From assembly GCA_050185195.1 (NCBI GenBank), contig JBFWZQ010000002.1, positions 259,204-323,203 of the forward strand: DNA of 64,000 nt, given 5' to 3'. The notes under the pieces are model-generated. The model was not told where the DNA came from. It worked only from the letters and a program-made list of their open reading frames with translations, and did not search any database. Made by a program: the position numbers and the translations under genes. Positions within the stretch are counted from its first letter, which is position 1. Every line of letters starts with the position of its first letter. Of the stretch, positions 8,418-20,006 are shown piece by piece. The stretch comes from CADEFQ01 sp050185195. Its GTDB lineage: Bacteria > Pseudomonadota > Gammaproteobacteria > Steroidobacterales > Steroidobacteraceae.

Positions 8418-9058
8418 GAACGCGTGCGTGACGTCGGCTTGACGAGGCTGCCGAGGACGGCGGCGCGTTCGCGGGGTCGGATCCTGATCGGTGTCATCGT
8501 GTAGACGCGCTTGCGGGCCTTGAGGATATACGCGCCGTGCAGGTAGTGGCGCGACGCGATGATCTCGTACCCGAGCAACGCGAGCCAGTCGCAGATGCGA
8601 CGTTCCGCGTAGAGCTGCCGCACTCCGGGTGGAAAGCGGCCGCGCGACAGCCGCGAGCGCAGCCCCCACAGGCTCCACGGGCGCAGGCCGGCCACGATCA
8701 GCTGGCCCTCGCCCGCGAGCACGCGATCCACCTCGCGGATCATGGCCTTCGCATCCGGCAGGAACTCGAGCGTGTGCGGCAGCAGCACCGCGTCGACGGC
8801 GCCGCTCGCGATGGGCAGCTGGGGCAGGCGGGCCACGAGATCGACGCCTTCGGCGGCGCGTTCCGCGATGACGGTCTGCTGGCGCGTGCGCGACCCCTGG
8901 ATCAGCCCGCGCGGCGCTCCCCACAGGCCGACCTGCAGCAGCTCCCAGCCGAAGACGTCGTCGAGCACTTCCGCGAGCAACGCGGTCTCCGCCTCGAGCA
9001 GCGAGGCACCTGGCGCATCGCCCAGCCAGGAATCGATCAGGGGTAAACCGGAGGTCAT
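8414..9058 (-). CDS. Class I SAM-dependent methyltransferase (YafS-like)
   Basis: Encodes 214 residues with a Methyltransf_11-like core: LLPHTLEFLPDAKAMIREVDRVLAGEGQLIVAG is the typical post-motif-II helix and strand. The N-terminal GlyxGlyxGly motif I is poorly preserved (LLQVGLWGAPRGL), so the SAM pocket may be unusual. Gene order mltD / methyltransferase-rnhA-dnaQ matches the E. coli mltD-yafS-rnhA-dnaQ neighbourhood, which is the main basis for the YafS comparison. No substrate is established for that family. It is the first gene of the minus-strand run and is divergent from mltD. Confidence 0.75.
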   Translation of the reverse strand: MTSGLPLIDSWLGDAPGASLLEAETALLAEVLDDVFGWELLQVGLWGAPRGLIQGSRTRQQTVIAERAAEGVDLVARLPQLPIASGAVDAVLLPHTLEFLPDAKAMIREVDRVLAGEGQLIVAGLRPWSLWGLRSRLSRGRFPPGVRQLYAERRICDWLALLGYEIIASRHYLHGAYILKARKRVYTMTPIRIRPRERAAVLGSLVKPTSRTRS

Positions 9059-9176
9059 GTGTTACGTGAACCCGGACACAAAATTGCTAGCCAATATGTG
9101 AACTTACAGGTTAAATACGCCGATTCAAGGGGGTACGTTAAGACAACTGCCGCCTCTCTCGGACGGGGGATCTTTT

Positions 9177-10757
9177 TTGAAGCGAATACCGAGCCTCCTG
9201 GCCGCCCTCACGTTGACCGGATGCGCCACCCTGCGCGAAGCCCCGCCTGCTGCGCCGCCTGTCGCGCCTGCACCGGTGGCCGCTGCGCCCGCTCCCGCGC
9301 CGCTCGTCGCGCCAGCGCCTGAAACACCGGTTACCGTCGCCGGCATCACGCCGGAAAAATACGCCGACCTCTTCGACCGCATCCGCGCCGGTTACCAGCT
9401 CCCGGACGCGGATGCACCCTCGATCGACCGCGAGTTTCGCTGGTACGCGAACAACCCTGAATACCTCGACCGCGTTTTCGGCCGCGCGGCGCCCTACCTC
9501 TACCACATCGTCGGCGAGATCGAGGCACGGCAGATGCCGCTCGAGCTCGCGCTGCTGCCCATCGTGGAAAGTGCGTTCGAGCCGTATGCGTATTCGCGCG
9601 CGCGGGCGTCCGGCCTCTGGCAGTTCATCCCGCCGACCGGCTCGCGCTTCGGCCTGAAACAGAACTGGTGGTACGACGGTCGTCGCGACGTCATCGAATC
9701 GACGCGCGCCGCACTCGACTACCTGCAGTTCCTGCATTCCGAGTTCGACGACTGGCTGCTCGCCGTCGCCGCGTACAACTGCGGCGAGGCCAATGTCGAG
9801 CGCGCCGTGAAGGCCAACCTTGCCGCCGGCCAGCCCACCGATTTCTTCTCGATCAGCGCGCGCCTGCCGCGCGAGACGCGCGCCTACGTGCCGAAGCTGC
9901 TCGCGATGGCGCGCCTCTTCTTCTCGCCGCAGGACTACGACATCGAGTTCAGCGCGCTGCCGAACGAGCCGTACTTCGTCAGTGTCGACACACTCGGGCA
10001 GATCGACATGAAGCTCGCCGCGGACCTCGCGGGGATCTCCTACGAAGAGCTGTACACGCTGAATCCGGCGTTCCATCGCTGGGCGACCGATCCTTCGGGG
10101 CCGCATCACCTGCTGGTGCCGGCCGACACCGCCGATCTCTTCCGTGAAAGCGTGAGCCAGCTGACGCCGGACGAGCGCATGCGGGTCGCGCACCACCGCG
10201 TCGAATCGGGCGACACGGTCGCCGAGATCGCGCACAGGTACCACACGCAGGCGCACGTCATCCGCGAACTGAACGACCTGCCGGCGACGGCGAAACTCGT
10301 CGTCGGCGACGACCTGCGGGTGCCCTCGGGCGTCACGGAACTGCCCGCCAAGGTGCAGCTCGCGGCGCTGCGGGTCGATCGTGGCACACGCGCCCGCGGT
10401 GGCGTCCATGTCGTGCGACGGGGCGACACGCTGTCCGCGATCGCGCGGCGCAACCGCATGAACGTGCGCACCCTTGCCGCGCTCAACAACATGAGCGTGA
10501 ACGACACGATCCGCGCCGGCCAGCGCCTCGTCGTGAACAAATCGGCCCACGAGGATTCGCCGGGGAACGCCTCCGCGCGCCGTGGCGGCGGCTCCGGCAG
10601 CGGCGGTTCGAGCTATACTGTCCGCCGCGGCGACACGCTGTGGGACATCGCGAAGCGCTTCGGCGTCTCGGTGTCGCAGATCGTCGCCTGGAACGGACTG
10701 TCCGGCAATTCGATCAGGCCGGGCCAGAAACTCACCGTCAAGAAAACTTCGGGTTAA
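9177..10757 (+). CDS. mltD: Membrane-bound lytic murein transglycosylase D with three LysM repeats
   Basis: Encodes 526 residues, longer than E. coli MltD (about 452). A short signal ends in a lipobox (LTGC), so it is an outer-membrane lipoprotein candidate. The SLT domain carries LLPIVESAFEPYAYS with the catalytic Glu, then ASGLWQFIP and AYNCGEANV. Three C-terminal LysM modules (VESGDTVAEIA, VRRGDTLSAIA, VRRGDTLWDIA) bind peptidoglycan. It cleaves the glycan backbone to 1,6-anhydro products. The start is TTG at 9177, supported by a GGGGGA ribosome binding site six bases upstream (9165-9170). fabI follows after 3 bp. Confidence 0.93.
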   Translation: MKRIPSLLAALTLTGCATLREAPPAAPPVAPAPVAAAPAPAPLVAPAPETPVTVAGITPEKYADLFDRIRAGYQLPDADAPSIDREFRWYANNPEYLDRVFGRAAPYLYHIVGEIEARQMPLELALLPIVESAFEPYAYSRARASGLWQFIPPTGSRFGLKQNWWYDGRRDVIESTRAALDYLQFLHSEFDDWLLAVAAYNCGEANVERAVKANLAAGQPTDFFSISARLPRETRAYVPKLLAMARLFFSPQDYDIEFSALPNEPYFVSVDTLGQIDMKLAADLAGISYEELYTLNPAFHRWATDPSGPHHLLVPADTADLFRESVSQLTPDERMRVAHHRVESGDTVAEIAHRYHTQAHVIRELNDLPATAKLVVGDDLRVPSGVTELPAKVQLAALRVDRGTRARGGVHVVRRGDTLSAIARRNRMNVRTLAALNNMSVNDTIRAGQRLVVNKSAHEDSPGNASARRGGGSGSGGSSYTVRRGDTLWDIAKRFGVSVSQIVAWNGLSGNSIRPGQKLTVKKTSG

Positions 10758-10760
10758 CGC

Positions 10761-11555
10761 ATGGGCTTCATGACCGGCAAGCGCGCGCTCATCGTGGGCG
10801 TCGCGACGGATCGCTCCATCGCCTGGGGCATCGCCAAGGCGATGCACCGGGAAGGCGCGCAACTCGCCATTTCCTACGCGAACGACAAGCTGAAGGAGCG
10901 TGTATTGCCGCTCGCCGGCGAACTCGGCGCGCTCACGCTGCCCCTCGACGTGACCGTCGACAGCGAGATCGACGGCGCCTTCGGGCTGCTGCAGCGCGAA
11001 TGGGGCGGCCTCGACGTGCTCGTCCACGCGGTCGCCTACGCACCGCGTGAAGCGCTCACCGGCGGCTTCGTCGAGGCGACGAGCCGCGAATCGTTCCGCA
11101 TGGCGCACGACATTTCGAGCTACAGCCTGACTGCCCTGGCGCGGGGCGCCGCGCCGCTGATGGCGGGCCGGAACGGCTCGATCGTCACCCTCAGTTACCT
11201 CGGCGCGGTGCGCTCGGTGCCGAGCTACAACGTCATGGGCCTCGCCAAGGCGAGCCTCGAGGCGAACGTACGCTTCCTCGCGGCCGACATGGGCCCCGGG
11301 GGCATCCGCGTGAACGGCATCTCGGCCGGTCCGATCAAGACACTGGCCGCCGCTGGCATCCCGGGCTTTCGCAAGATGCTCGGCCGCGTCGCCGATGTGG
11401 CGCCGCTGCGCCGCAACGTGACCCTCGATGACGTGGGCAACGCGGCTGCCTTCCTCTGCTCGGACCTGGCCTCGGGCATCACGGGCGAGATCCTGTACGT
11501 CGACGGCGGGTTCAACACGGTGGGGATGAACTTTCCGCTGGAGGCGGAGGGGTGA
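10761..11555 (+). CDS. fabI: Enoyl-[acyl-carrier-protein] reductase (NADH), FabI
   Basis: Encodes 264 residues, matching E. coli FabI (262). It reduces trans-2-enoyl-ACP in the last step of each fatty-acid elongation cycle. The FabI-specific pattern is GVATDRSIAWGIAKAM at the nucleotide site and SYLGAVRSVPSYNVMGLAKAS, which holds the Tyr-x6-Lys catalytic pair and the second Tyr; the C-terminal ITGEILYVDGG is typical. It starts 3 bp after mltD, so the two are probably co-transcribed, and it converges on ppiD. Confidence 0.96.
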   Translation: MGFMTGKRALIVGVATDRSIAWGIAKAMHREGAQLAISYANDKLKERVLPLAGELGALTLPLDVTVDSEIDGAFGLLQREWGGLDVLVHAVAYAPREALTGGFVEATSRESFRMAHDISSYSLTALARGAAPLMAGRNGSIVTLSYLGAVRSVPSYNVMGLAKASLEANVRFLAADMGPGGIRVNGISAGPIKTLAAAGIPGFRKMLGRVADVAPLRRNVTLDDVGNAAAFLCSDLASGITGEILYVDGGFNTVGMNFPLEAEG

Positions 11556-11574
11556 ATCCGGCGCGGCGCGGCGC

Positions 11575-13437
11575 CTACTCAAACGCCTTGGGATTGACCG
11601 TCACGCTTGCCTTGCGCCGCGCCTCCGCGACGTAGGCGACGATGTCTGCCGACCCCAGCCGGCTGATGAGCTGCTGCACGCGCTCCTGGCGCGCCTCGGC
11701 CGTCAGCGGCGCGACATCCGCGCGCACCTTCGAAACCGCCAGCACCGCCGCGCCCTCCCCGGTCGTGACGACCTGGTAGATCGGCTTGCCTTCCGGTCGC
11801 GGCAACGCAAACACCTTCGTCCGGATCTCGGACGGCGCCGAGGGGTCGCTGCGCCCGATGTAGCGCGGGCCCTCGATCTTGCGGCCCGCGAGGGCAACGT
11901 CGAACGCATCGCCGGCCTGCAGGCGCTTGAGCGCGGCAGCCGCCGCAGCGCGCGCGGCGGCCTGGCCCCGCTCGCTCTTCATCGTCGCGACGATCGAAGC
12001 CTGCACGTCCGCCAGCGGCCGAGCCGCCGGCTTCCTGTGCTCGAGCACCTTCACGACGACCAGCCGGTCTTCGCCGAGCGCCACGGGTCCGCCGACGCGC
12101 CCCTGGTTCAGCACCGCGTCGCCGAACACGACGTCTTCCAGCGCCGGGCTGTCGCCGAGCACGCCCCCGCCCTTGCCACGCTCGAAGTTGTCGACCACGC
12201 CCGTCGCGAGTGCGAATTCCTTCTCGAGACCCTCGAGCGTCGCACCCGGCTGCTCGAGCCGCGTCTGCAGCTGTTCCTGCGCGTCGCCGAAACGATCGGC
12301 CGCCTGGTCGCGCCGGTACTGCGCCTCGAGTTCGGGGCGCGCTTCCTCGAATGTCTTTGTCTTGCCGGGCTCGATCGCCTCGAGCTGGACCACGTGGTAG
12401 CCGAACTGCGTCTTCACCGGCCCGCGCGTTTCGCCGACTTTCATGCCGAACACGGCGTCCGCGAACGGTCCGACGAAGGTGGAGCGCGTGGCGAACCCGA
12501 GGTCGCCGCCGTTCGCCGCGGAACCCGTGTCCTTCGAATACTGCTTCGCGAGGGCGGCGAAATCCTTGCCGGCCTTCAGCTGCGCGAGCACTTCGCTGGC
12601 CGTCTTTTCGTCGTCGACCAGGATATGGCGCGCGCGGCGGCGCTCGGGCTCGACGTAGCGGTCCTTGTTTTCCGCGTAGAGCGCCCGCAGGTCGTCGTCG
12701 ACGACCGCGACCTGCGCCGCCACCTGCTCGAGGCGCAGCTCGCCGTACGCGAGGCGCACCGATTCGGTGGTCATGTAGTGCTGGGTGTTCGCGTCGTAGT
12801 AGGCGCGCACCGCGGCCTCATCGATGCTCGCGGGGGCGAAATCCGCCGCCGACAGCAGGACCCAGCTCGCCTCGCGCTGCTCGTCCTCGAGGGCGACGAT
12901 ACGGTCGAGTTCCTTCGGCGTCACGAAATCGGATATGCCGATCGCGCGCTGCAACTGCTGGCGGGCGAGCGAGCTGCGCAGGTCGGCCTCGAACGCCGCG
13001 ACGGTGAGGCCCACCTGGGCGAGCCGCGCCTTGGCGATCGACGCGGAATACTTGCCGTCGACCTGGAAGGCCGGTTCCTGCTCGATCGCGGCCTTCACCT
13101 GCGCATCGGTGACCCGGTAGCCGAGGTCGTGGACGCGGTTGTCGATCATGGCGCGGGTGATGAGGCCCTCGAGCACGCTCTGCTGCAACTGCGCACGGCG
13201 GTCGGCGGGAATCTCGCCACCGAAGACGCGCGCGGCCTGCGCCTGCTGGTCGAGCCAGGCCTGGCGGGCCGTTTCGAGGGGGATCTTCTCGCCGTCGACT
13301 TTCGCGGCGAAGGCACTCTGGCCGATACCGACGTCGACGATGCCGTAGGCACCCCAGGCGACGAAAACGAGCGAAATGGCGCCGAGGATCGAATAGCCGA
13401 TGACCCCGTGCAGATGGTCCCTGATCTTCTGAAGCAT
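11575..13437 (-). CDS. ppiD: Periplasmic peptidyl-prolyl isomerase / chaperone PpiD
   Basis: Encodes 620 residues (E. coli 623). An N-terminal anchor (about residues 12-36, GVIGYSILGAISLVFVAWGA) places the rest in the periplasm. A SurA-like N-terminal chaperone segment follows, then a parvulin domain near residues 265-355 (RARHILV..., GGDLGFATRS, FGYHVVQL), then a C-terminal chaperone-like tail. It assists folding of proteins emerging from the Sec translocon. ppiD normally follows lon-hupB; here lon lies beyond a chimeric gene on the other side of two tRNAs. Confidence 0.95.
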   Translation of the reverse strand: MLQKIRDHLHGVIGYSILGAISLVFVAWGAYGIVDVGIGQSAFAAKVDGEKIPLETARQAWLDQQAQAARVFGGEIPADRRAQLQQSVLEGLITRAMIDNRVHDLGYRVTDAQVKAAIEQEPAFQVDGKYSASIAKARLAQVGLTVAAFEADLRSSLARQQLQRAIGISDFVTPKELDRIVALEDEQREASWVLLSAADFAPASIDEAAVRAYYDANTQHYMTTESVRLAYGELRLEQVAAQVAVVDDDLRALYAENKDRYVEPERRRARHILVDDEKTASEVLAQLKAGKDFAALAKQYSKDTGSAANGGDLGFATRSTFVGPFADAVFGMKVGETRGPVKTQFGYHVVQLEAIEPGKTKTFEEARPELEAQYRRDQAADRFGDAQEQLQTRLEQPGATLEGLEKEFALATGVVDNFERGKGGGVLGDSPALEDVVFGDAVLNQGRVGGPVALGEDRLVVVKVLEHRKPAARPLADVQASIVATMKSERGQAAARAAAAAALKRLQAGDAFDVALAGRKIEGPRYIGRSDPSAPSEIRTKVFALPRPEGKPIYQVVTTGEGAAVLAVSKVRADVAPLTAEARQERVQQLISRLGSADIVAYVAEARRKASVTVNPKAFE

Positions 13438-13456
13438 CTAAAACCCTTGGATGAGT

Positions 13457-13533
13457 TGGCGGAGCGGACGGGACTCGAACCCGCGACCCCCGGCGTGACA
13501 GGCCGGTATTCTAACCAACTGAACTACCGCTCC
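13457..13533 (-). tRNA. tRNA-Asp (GTC)
   Basis: A 77-nt cloverleaf on the minus strand, with the anticodon GTC in the loop CTGTCAC. The 7-bp acceptor stem pairs GGAGCGG with CCGCTCC, the discriminator is G and CCA is encoded (13457-13459). Only 3 bp separate it from tRNA-Val, so the two are processed from one transcript. Confidence 0.96.
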
Positions 13534-13536
13534 ACA

Positions 13537-13611
13537 TGGTGGGTGCTGAGGGGATCGAACCCCCGACCCTCGCCTTGTAAGGGCGACGCTCTACCGCTGA
13601 GCTAAGCACCC
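13537..13611 (-). tRNA. tRNA-Val (TAC)
   Basis: A 75-nt cloverleaf on the minus strand. The anticodon TAC sits in CTTACAA, the acceptor stem is GGGTGCT/AGCACCC, the discriminator is A and CCA is encoded at 13537-13539. It is first in the Val-Asp pair upstream of ppiD, an arrangement also seen in other gammaproteobacteria. Confidence 0.96.
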
Positions 13612-13635
13612 TTCCAAGCCTTCAGAAGGGCGCGG

Positions 13636-13641
13636 ATGATA
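13636..13641 (-). promoter_or_regulatory. Candidate -10 for the tRNA-Val/tRNA-Asp transcript
   Basis: On the minus strand this reads TATCAT followed by CCGCGCCC, a GC-rich discriminator typical of stable-RNA promoters under stringent control. A weak -35 (TGGCGC) lies about 17 bp upstream. The tRNA-Leu promoter in this window shows the same -10/discriminator arrangement, which strengthens both calls. Confidence 0.4.
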
Positions 13642-13695
13642 GAGGATAGTCCGGCGTCGCGCCAGCGGTACCAACCACGGGGGTAAACTCCAGCC

Positions 13696-15933
13696 ATGCG
13701 ACACGCCTCGCTCCTGCCGGCGTTCGTCATCCTCGGCCTCGTGGCGGGCGCCGCACAGGCCCACGACGACGTCGCCGGGACGCGTTATGTGGCCCCCGAG
13801 GGCATCGATACGGGCGACTGCGACCATCGTGATGCGCCCTGCCGCACGATCGAATACGCGCTCGCACGGATCCAGCACGGCGACTCGATCAAGGTCGGCG
13901 CCGGCCGCTACGATTTCTCGCACCTGTTTCTCGAAGACCTGCTGTTTGGCAAGCAGGGCCTGCGCGCCGGCTTCAGCGCCGCGGATGAATTCACTGTCGA
14001 CGACCCGATCGCCAATCGCGCGATCGTCCACGGGGCGGACCCGCGCTTCATCCAGAACCTGATCGCCTTCGGCTTCACGCCCGTCGACGACGCCGGCCAG
14101 CCGATCGCGCGCGCGGCAGCCAAAGCGCAACCTGCCGCCGCCTGCGCGGCGGGCCAGGCCGGCGGCTTCCCCTGCTGGAACATCGATTACCTCGCCCAGG
14201 TGCCGCTCACCGGCTTCTCGACGCAGCCGCTCAGCGCCGCGAACCTCTGGGGCTTCGTCGATCGTGACGACAACCGCGAATACGTGATCGTCGGCCTGCG
14301 CAACGGCACCGCGGTGGTCGATGTCACGAATCCAGAAAGCCCGCGCGAGGTTGCGACGATCCCAGGCGTCACGAATGCGTGGCGTGAGGTGAAGGTCTAC
14401 CAGGTCTTCGACGCGGCCACGAGCCGCCACCGCGCGTACGCCTACATCACGACCGAAGGCTCGGGCGCCGGCCTGCAGGTCCTGGATCTCACGGGCCTGC
14501 CGAACACCGTGGTGCTGGCGAATACGTTGCACGACCTGTCCACCTCACACACGCTCTACATCTCGAATATCGACTACGCGACCGGCATGGCGCTGCCGGG
14601 CGCGCAGGCGTTCCTGTACGTCGCCGGCGCGGACCTCGCCGGCGGGCGCTATCGCATCTACGACCTGACCGACCCGGTGAACCCCACGCTGGTGACATCG
14701 AGCCCCGGTGCGCCTGGCGCCCCGACGCCCTACATGCACGATTCGACCAGCGTCCTGCTGACCGACAATCGCACCACGCAATGCGCCGCGGCCCACAACC
14801 CCTGCGAAGTGCTGATCGATTTCAACGTCGAGCGTATCGACCTGTGGGACGTGACCGACAAGGCGGCGCCCGCCTTCCTCGGTACGACCACGTATCCGAA
14901 CGCGCGCTACATCCATTCCGGCTGGCCGACGGCCGACCAGCGCCACGTGATCGTGCACGACGAACTCGACGAACTGCGCATCGCGGGGCTCAACACGTCG
15001 ATCTACACGCTCGATATCGGGGACCTGCGCACGCCGACGATCGTGACGTCCTACACCGGCGCCGACACCACCACCGACCACAACGGCTACACGGTCGGCA
15101 ATCGCTACTACCTCGCGCACTATCGCCGCGGCCTCGTGATCCACGACCTCACGAACCCGCGCGCGCTGCGTGAAGTGGCCTGGTTCGACACGTTCCTGCT
15201 GCCGGCGGCGAACGTCGCGGGCACCGATGGCGCCTGGGGCGTCTATCCGTTCCTGCCCTCGGGCACGATCGCGGTCAGCGACATTTCGAACGGCCTCTTC
15301 CTGCTGAAACGCAACGAGACGAGCGCGACGCCGCCCTCACCGCCTTCGCCACCGTCACCACCCGCGCCGCAACCCGGCGGAGGCGGGGGTGGCATCGGAA
15401 CGCTCACGTTGCTCGCGTTGGGGCTGGGCATCGCGCTGCGCGCCGCGCGAAGGCCCCCGTTTTCGACACCGTCTTCATCCAGAGATCGTCTGCCGCTCTA
15501 CAGCTACGACTATGACGCGGACTACCCGGAGGTGGCCACGAAGTTCAAGCAGGCCATCACCGACTCGGATGCGATCCTGTTCGTCACTCCTGAATACAAT
15601 CGCTCCATACCCGGCGCACTCAAGAACGCGATCGATTGGGCGAGTCGCCCGTGGGGCAGCAATTCGTTCGCACGGATCCCGTCAGGCGTCATCGGGACTT
15701 CGCCGGGCGCAATCGGCACGGCTGTGGCACAGCAGCAGTTACGCAGCGTCCTCAGCTTCTGCAACTCGCCGCAGATGAACGCACCCGAAGCCTACATCCA
15801 GTTCAAGCCGGGGCTGATCTCGGCACAGGGCGAGGTAGCGGACAGCGGCACGGAGAAGTTCCTGCGCAACTTCATGTCCGAATTCCACAAGTTCATAGTG
15901 CGCGTGCGAACGGTCATGCCGAGGGACGACTGA
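13696..15933 (+). CDS. Chimeric gene: choice-of-anchor B / GlyGly-CTERM protein fused to truncated NADPH-dependent FMN reductase
   Basis: Encodes 745 residues. Residues 1-22 are a signal peptide ending AQA. Residues 25 to about 545 form a choice-of-anchor B domain with beta-propeller-like repeats (GLRNGTAVVDVTNP, DHNGYTVGNRYYLAHYRRG). A Pro/Ser linker leads to six glycines (561-566), a hydrophobic segment and RAARR (about 582-586), a complete GlyGly-CTERM signal that rhombosortase cleaves in homologues and that should end the protein. Instead the frame runs on, and residues 599-745 match the NADPH-dependent FMN reductase family from its LPLYSYD motif onward (TPEYNRSIPGALKNAIDWASRP). The first ~60 reductase residues are missing. 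It lies between lon and tRNA-Val, where hupB is usually found. Expression of the fused tail is unproven; the N-terminal part alone could still be functional. Confidence 0.8.
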   Translation: MRHASLLPAFVILGLVAGAAQAHDDVAGTRYVAPEGIDTGDCDHRDAPCRTIEYALARIQHGDSIKVGAGRYDFSHLFLEDLLFGKQGLRAGFSAADEFTVDDPIANRAIVHGADPRFIQNLIAFGFTPVDDAGQPIARAAAKAQPAAACAAGQAGGFPCWNIDYLAQVPLTGFSTQPLSAANLWGFVDRDDNREYVIVGLRNGTAVVDVTNPESPREVATIPGVTNAWREVKVYQVFDAATSRHRAYAYITTEGSGAGLQVLDLTGLPNTVVLANTLHDLSTSHTLYISNIDYATGMALPGAQAFLYVAGADLAGGRYRIYDLTDPVNPTLVTSSPGAPGAPTPYMHDSTSVLLTDNRTTQCAAAHNPCEVLIDFNVERIDLWDVTDKAAPAFLGTTTYPNARYIHSGWPTADQRHVIVHDELDELRIAGLNTSIYTLDIGDLRTPTIVTSYTGADTTTDHNGYTVGNRYYLAHYRRGLVIHDLTNPRALREVAWFDTFLLPAANVAGTDGAWGVYPFLPSGTIAVSDISNGLFLLKRNETSATPPSPPSPPSPPAPQPGGGGGGIGTLTLLALGLGIALRAARRPPFSTPSSSRDRLPLYSYDYDADYPEVATKFKQAITDSDAILFVTPEYNRSIPGALKNAIDWASRPWGSNSFARIPSGVIGTSPGAIGTAVAQQQLRSVLSFCNSPQMNAPEAYIQFKPGLISAQGEVADSGTEKFLRNFMSEFHKFIVRVRTVMPRDD
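15459..15933 (+). pseudogene. 5'-truncated NADPH-dependent FMN reductase remnant (3' part of the fused frame)
   Basis: From 15490 the frame reads as the C-terminal two thirds of a flavodoxin-fold FMN reductase (ChrR/YieF-like): LPLYSYD, VTPEYNRSIPGALKNAIDWAS, then a strand ending IGTSPGAIG. Just upstream, 15459-15482 read in a different frame gives VFDTVFIQ, which looks like the strand that precedes LPLY in this family. That suggests a deletion plus a small frameshift at the junction rather than a clean domain fusion. Without the N-terminal phosphate-binding loop (GSLRxxSxN) the domain should not bind FMN normally. The stop is TGA at 15931. Confidence 0.6.
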
Positions 15934-16078
15934 CCCGCGCAACGCGTGGTCCCGCATTCCCGCGACCACACGCATCCGCGGCCGCTTCGCGGGTTGCACC
16001 CCTGCTCCGCCGCCGTATCAACACGCGGACAATACCGCGTGGTCTGTCCGGACGTTGACACCGCGCGGCCGCGCCGCG

Positions 16079-18526
<2,448 letters not shown>

Positions 18527-18566
18527 AGGGGGGCCCTCGCGCTGCTGCGGCTATAGTCTAGCCCAC

Positions 18567-18595
18567 ACGTGGGGGCGCCCCGGTGGCATTTCAAG
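18567..18595 (-). promoter_or_regulatory. Sigma32 (heat-shock)-like promoter of lon
   Basis: On the minus strand CTTGAAA (18589-18595) is an exact match to the -35 element recognised by RpoH. After a 14-bp spacer, CCCCACGT (18567-18574) closely matches the -10 consensus CCCCATNT. The element is 41 bp from the lon ATG. Heat-shock control of lon is established in E. coli, so the placement is as expected. Confidence 0.7.
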
Positions 18596-18597
18596 TC

Positions 18598-18614
18598 GCC
18601 CCGCGTGGCGGGGC
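18598..18614 (-). terminator. GC-rich hairpin after clpX
   Basis: GCCCCGC (18598-18604) and GCGGGGC (18608-18614) form a perfect 7-bp stem with a 3-base loop, 5 bp past the clpX stop. There is no T-run behind it, so it may be a weak or factor-assisted terminator or an mRNA 3' stabiliser rather than a classical intrinsic terminator. It sits just upstream of the lon -35. Confidence 0.4.
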
Positions 18615-18619
18615 GGCGG

Positions 18620-19918
<1,299 letters not shown>

Positions 19919-19948
19919 TCAGGGGCACCTGTCGCCATCATCGGGGCT

Positions 19949-19977
19949 TTTATAGCATGGGGGGATCGGGGGCGCAA
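19949..19977 (-). promoter_or_regulatory. Candidate sigma70 promoter of clpX
   Basis: On the minus strand TATAAA (19949-19954) is a five-of-six -10, with TTGCGC (19972-19977) exactly 17 bp upstream as a partial -35. Transcription would begin near 19941, giving a leader of about 20 nt. E. coli clpX also has its own promoter in this gap. Confidence 0.45.
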
Positions 19978-19987
19978 AAGGCCCCCG
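19967..19987 (-). terminator. Hairpin between clpP and clpX
   Basis: CGGGGGC (19967-19973) and GCCCCCG (19981-19987) make a perfect 7-bp stem around a 7-base loop, just after the clpP stop. It lacks a following T-tract and overlaps the proposed clpX -35, so it may attenuate tig-clpP read-through or simply protect the mRNA. Confidence 0.4.
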
Positions 19988-20006
19988 TCACACCCAAGCC
20001 ATTGAT

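Noticed and set aside
1302..9058. Whole run considered as a horizontally acquired island
   Set aside because: It includes core genes (rnhA, dnaQ, pgi), no integrase, insertion sequence or direct repeats were found, and base composition looks like the rest of the window.
9138..11582. An 814-codon minus-strand frame opposite mltD and fabI
   Set aside because: It lies opposite two well-identified genes and shows only the low-complexity composition expected of antisense in GC-rich DNA.
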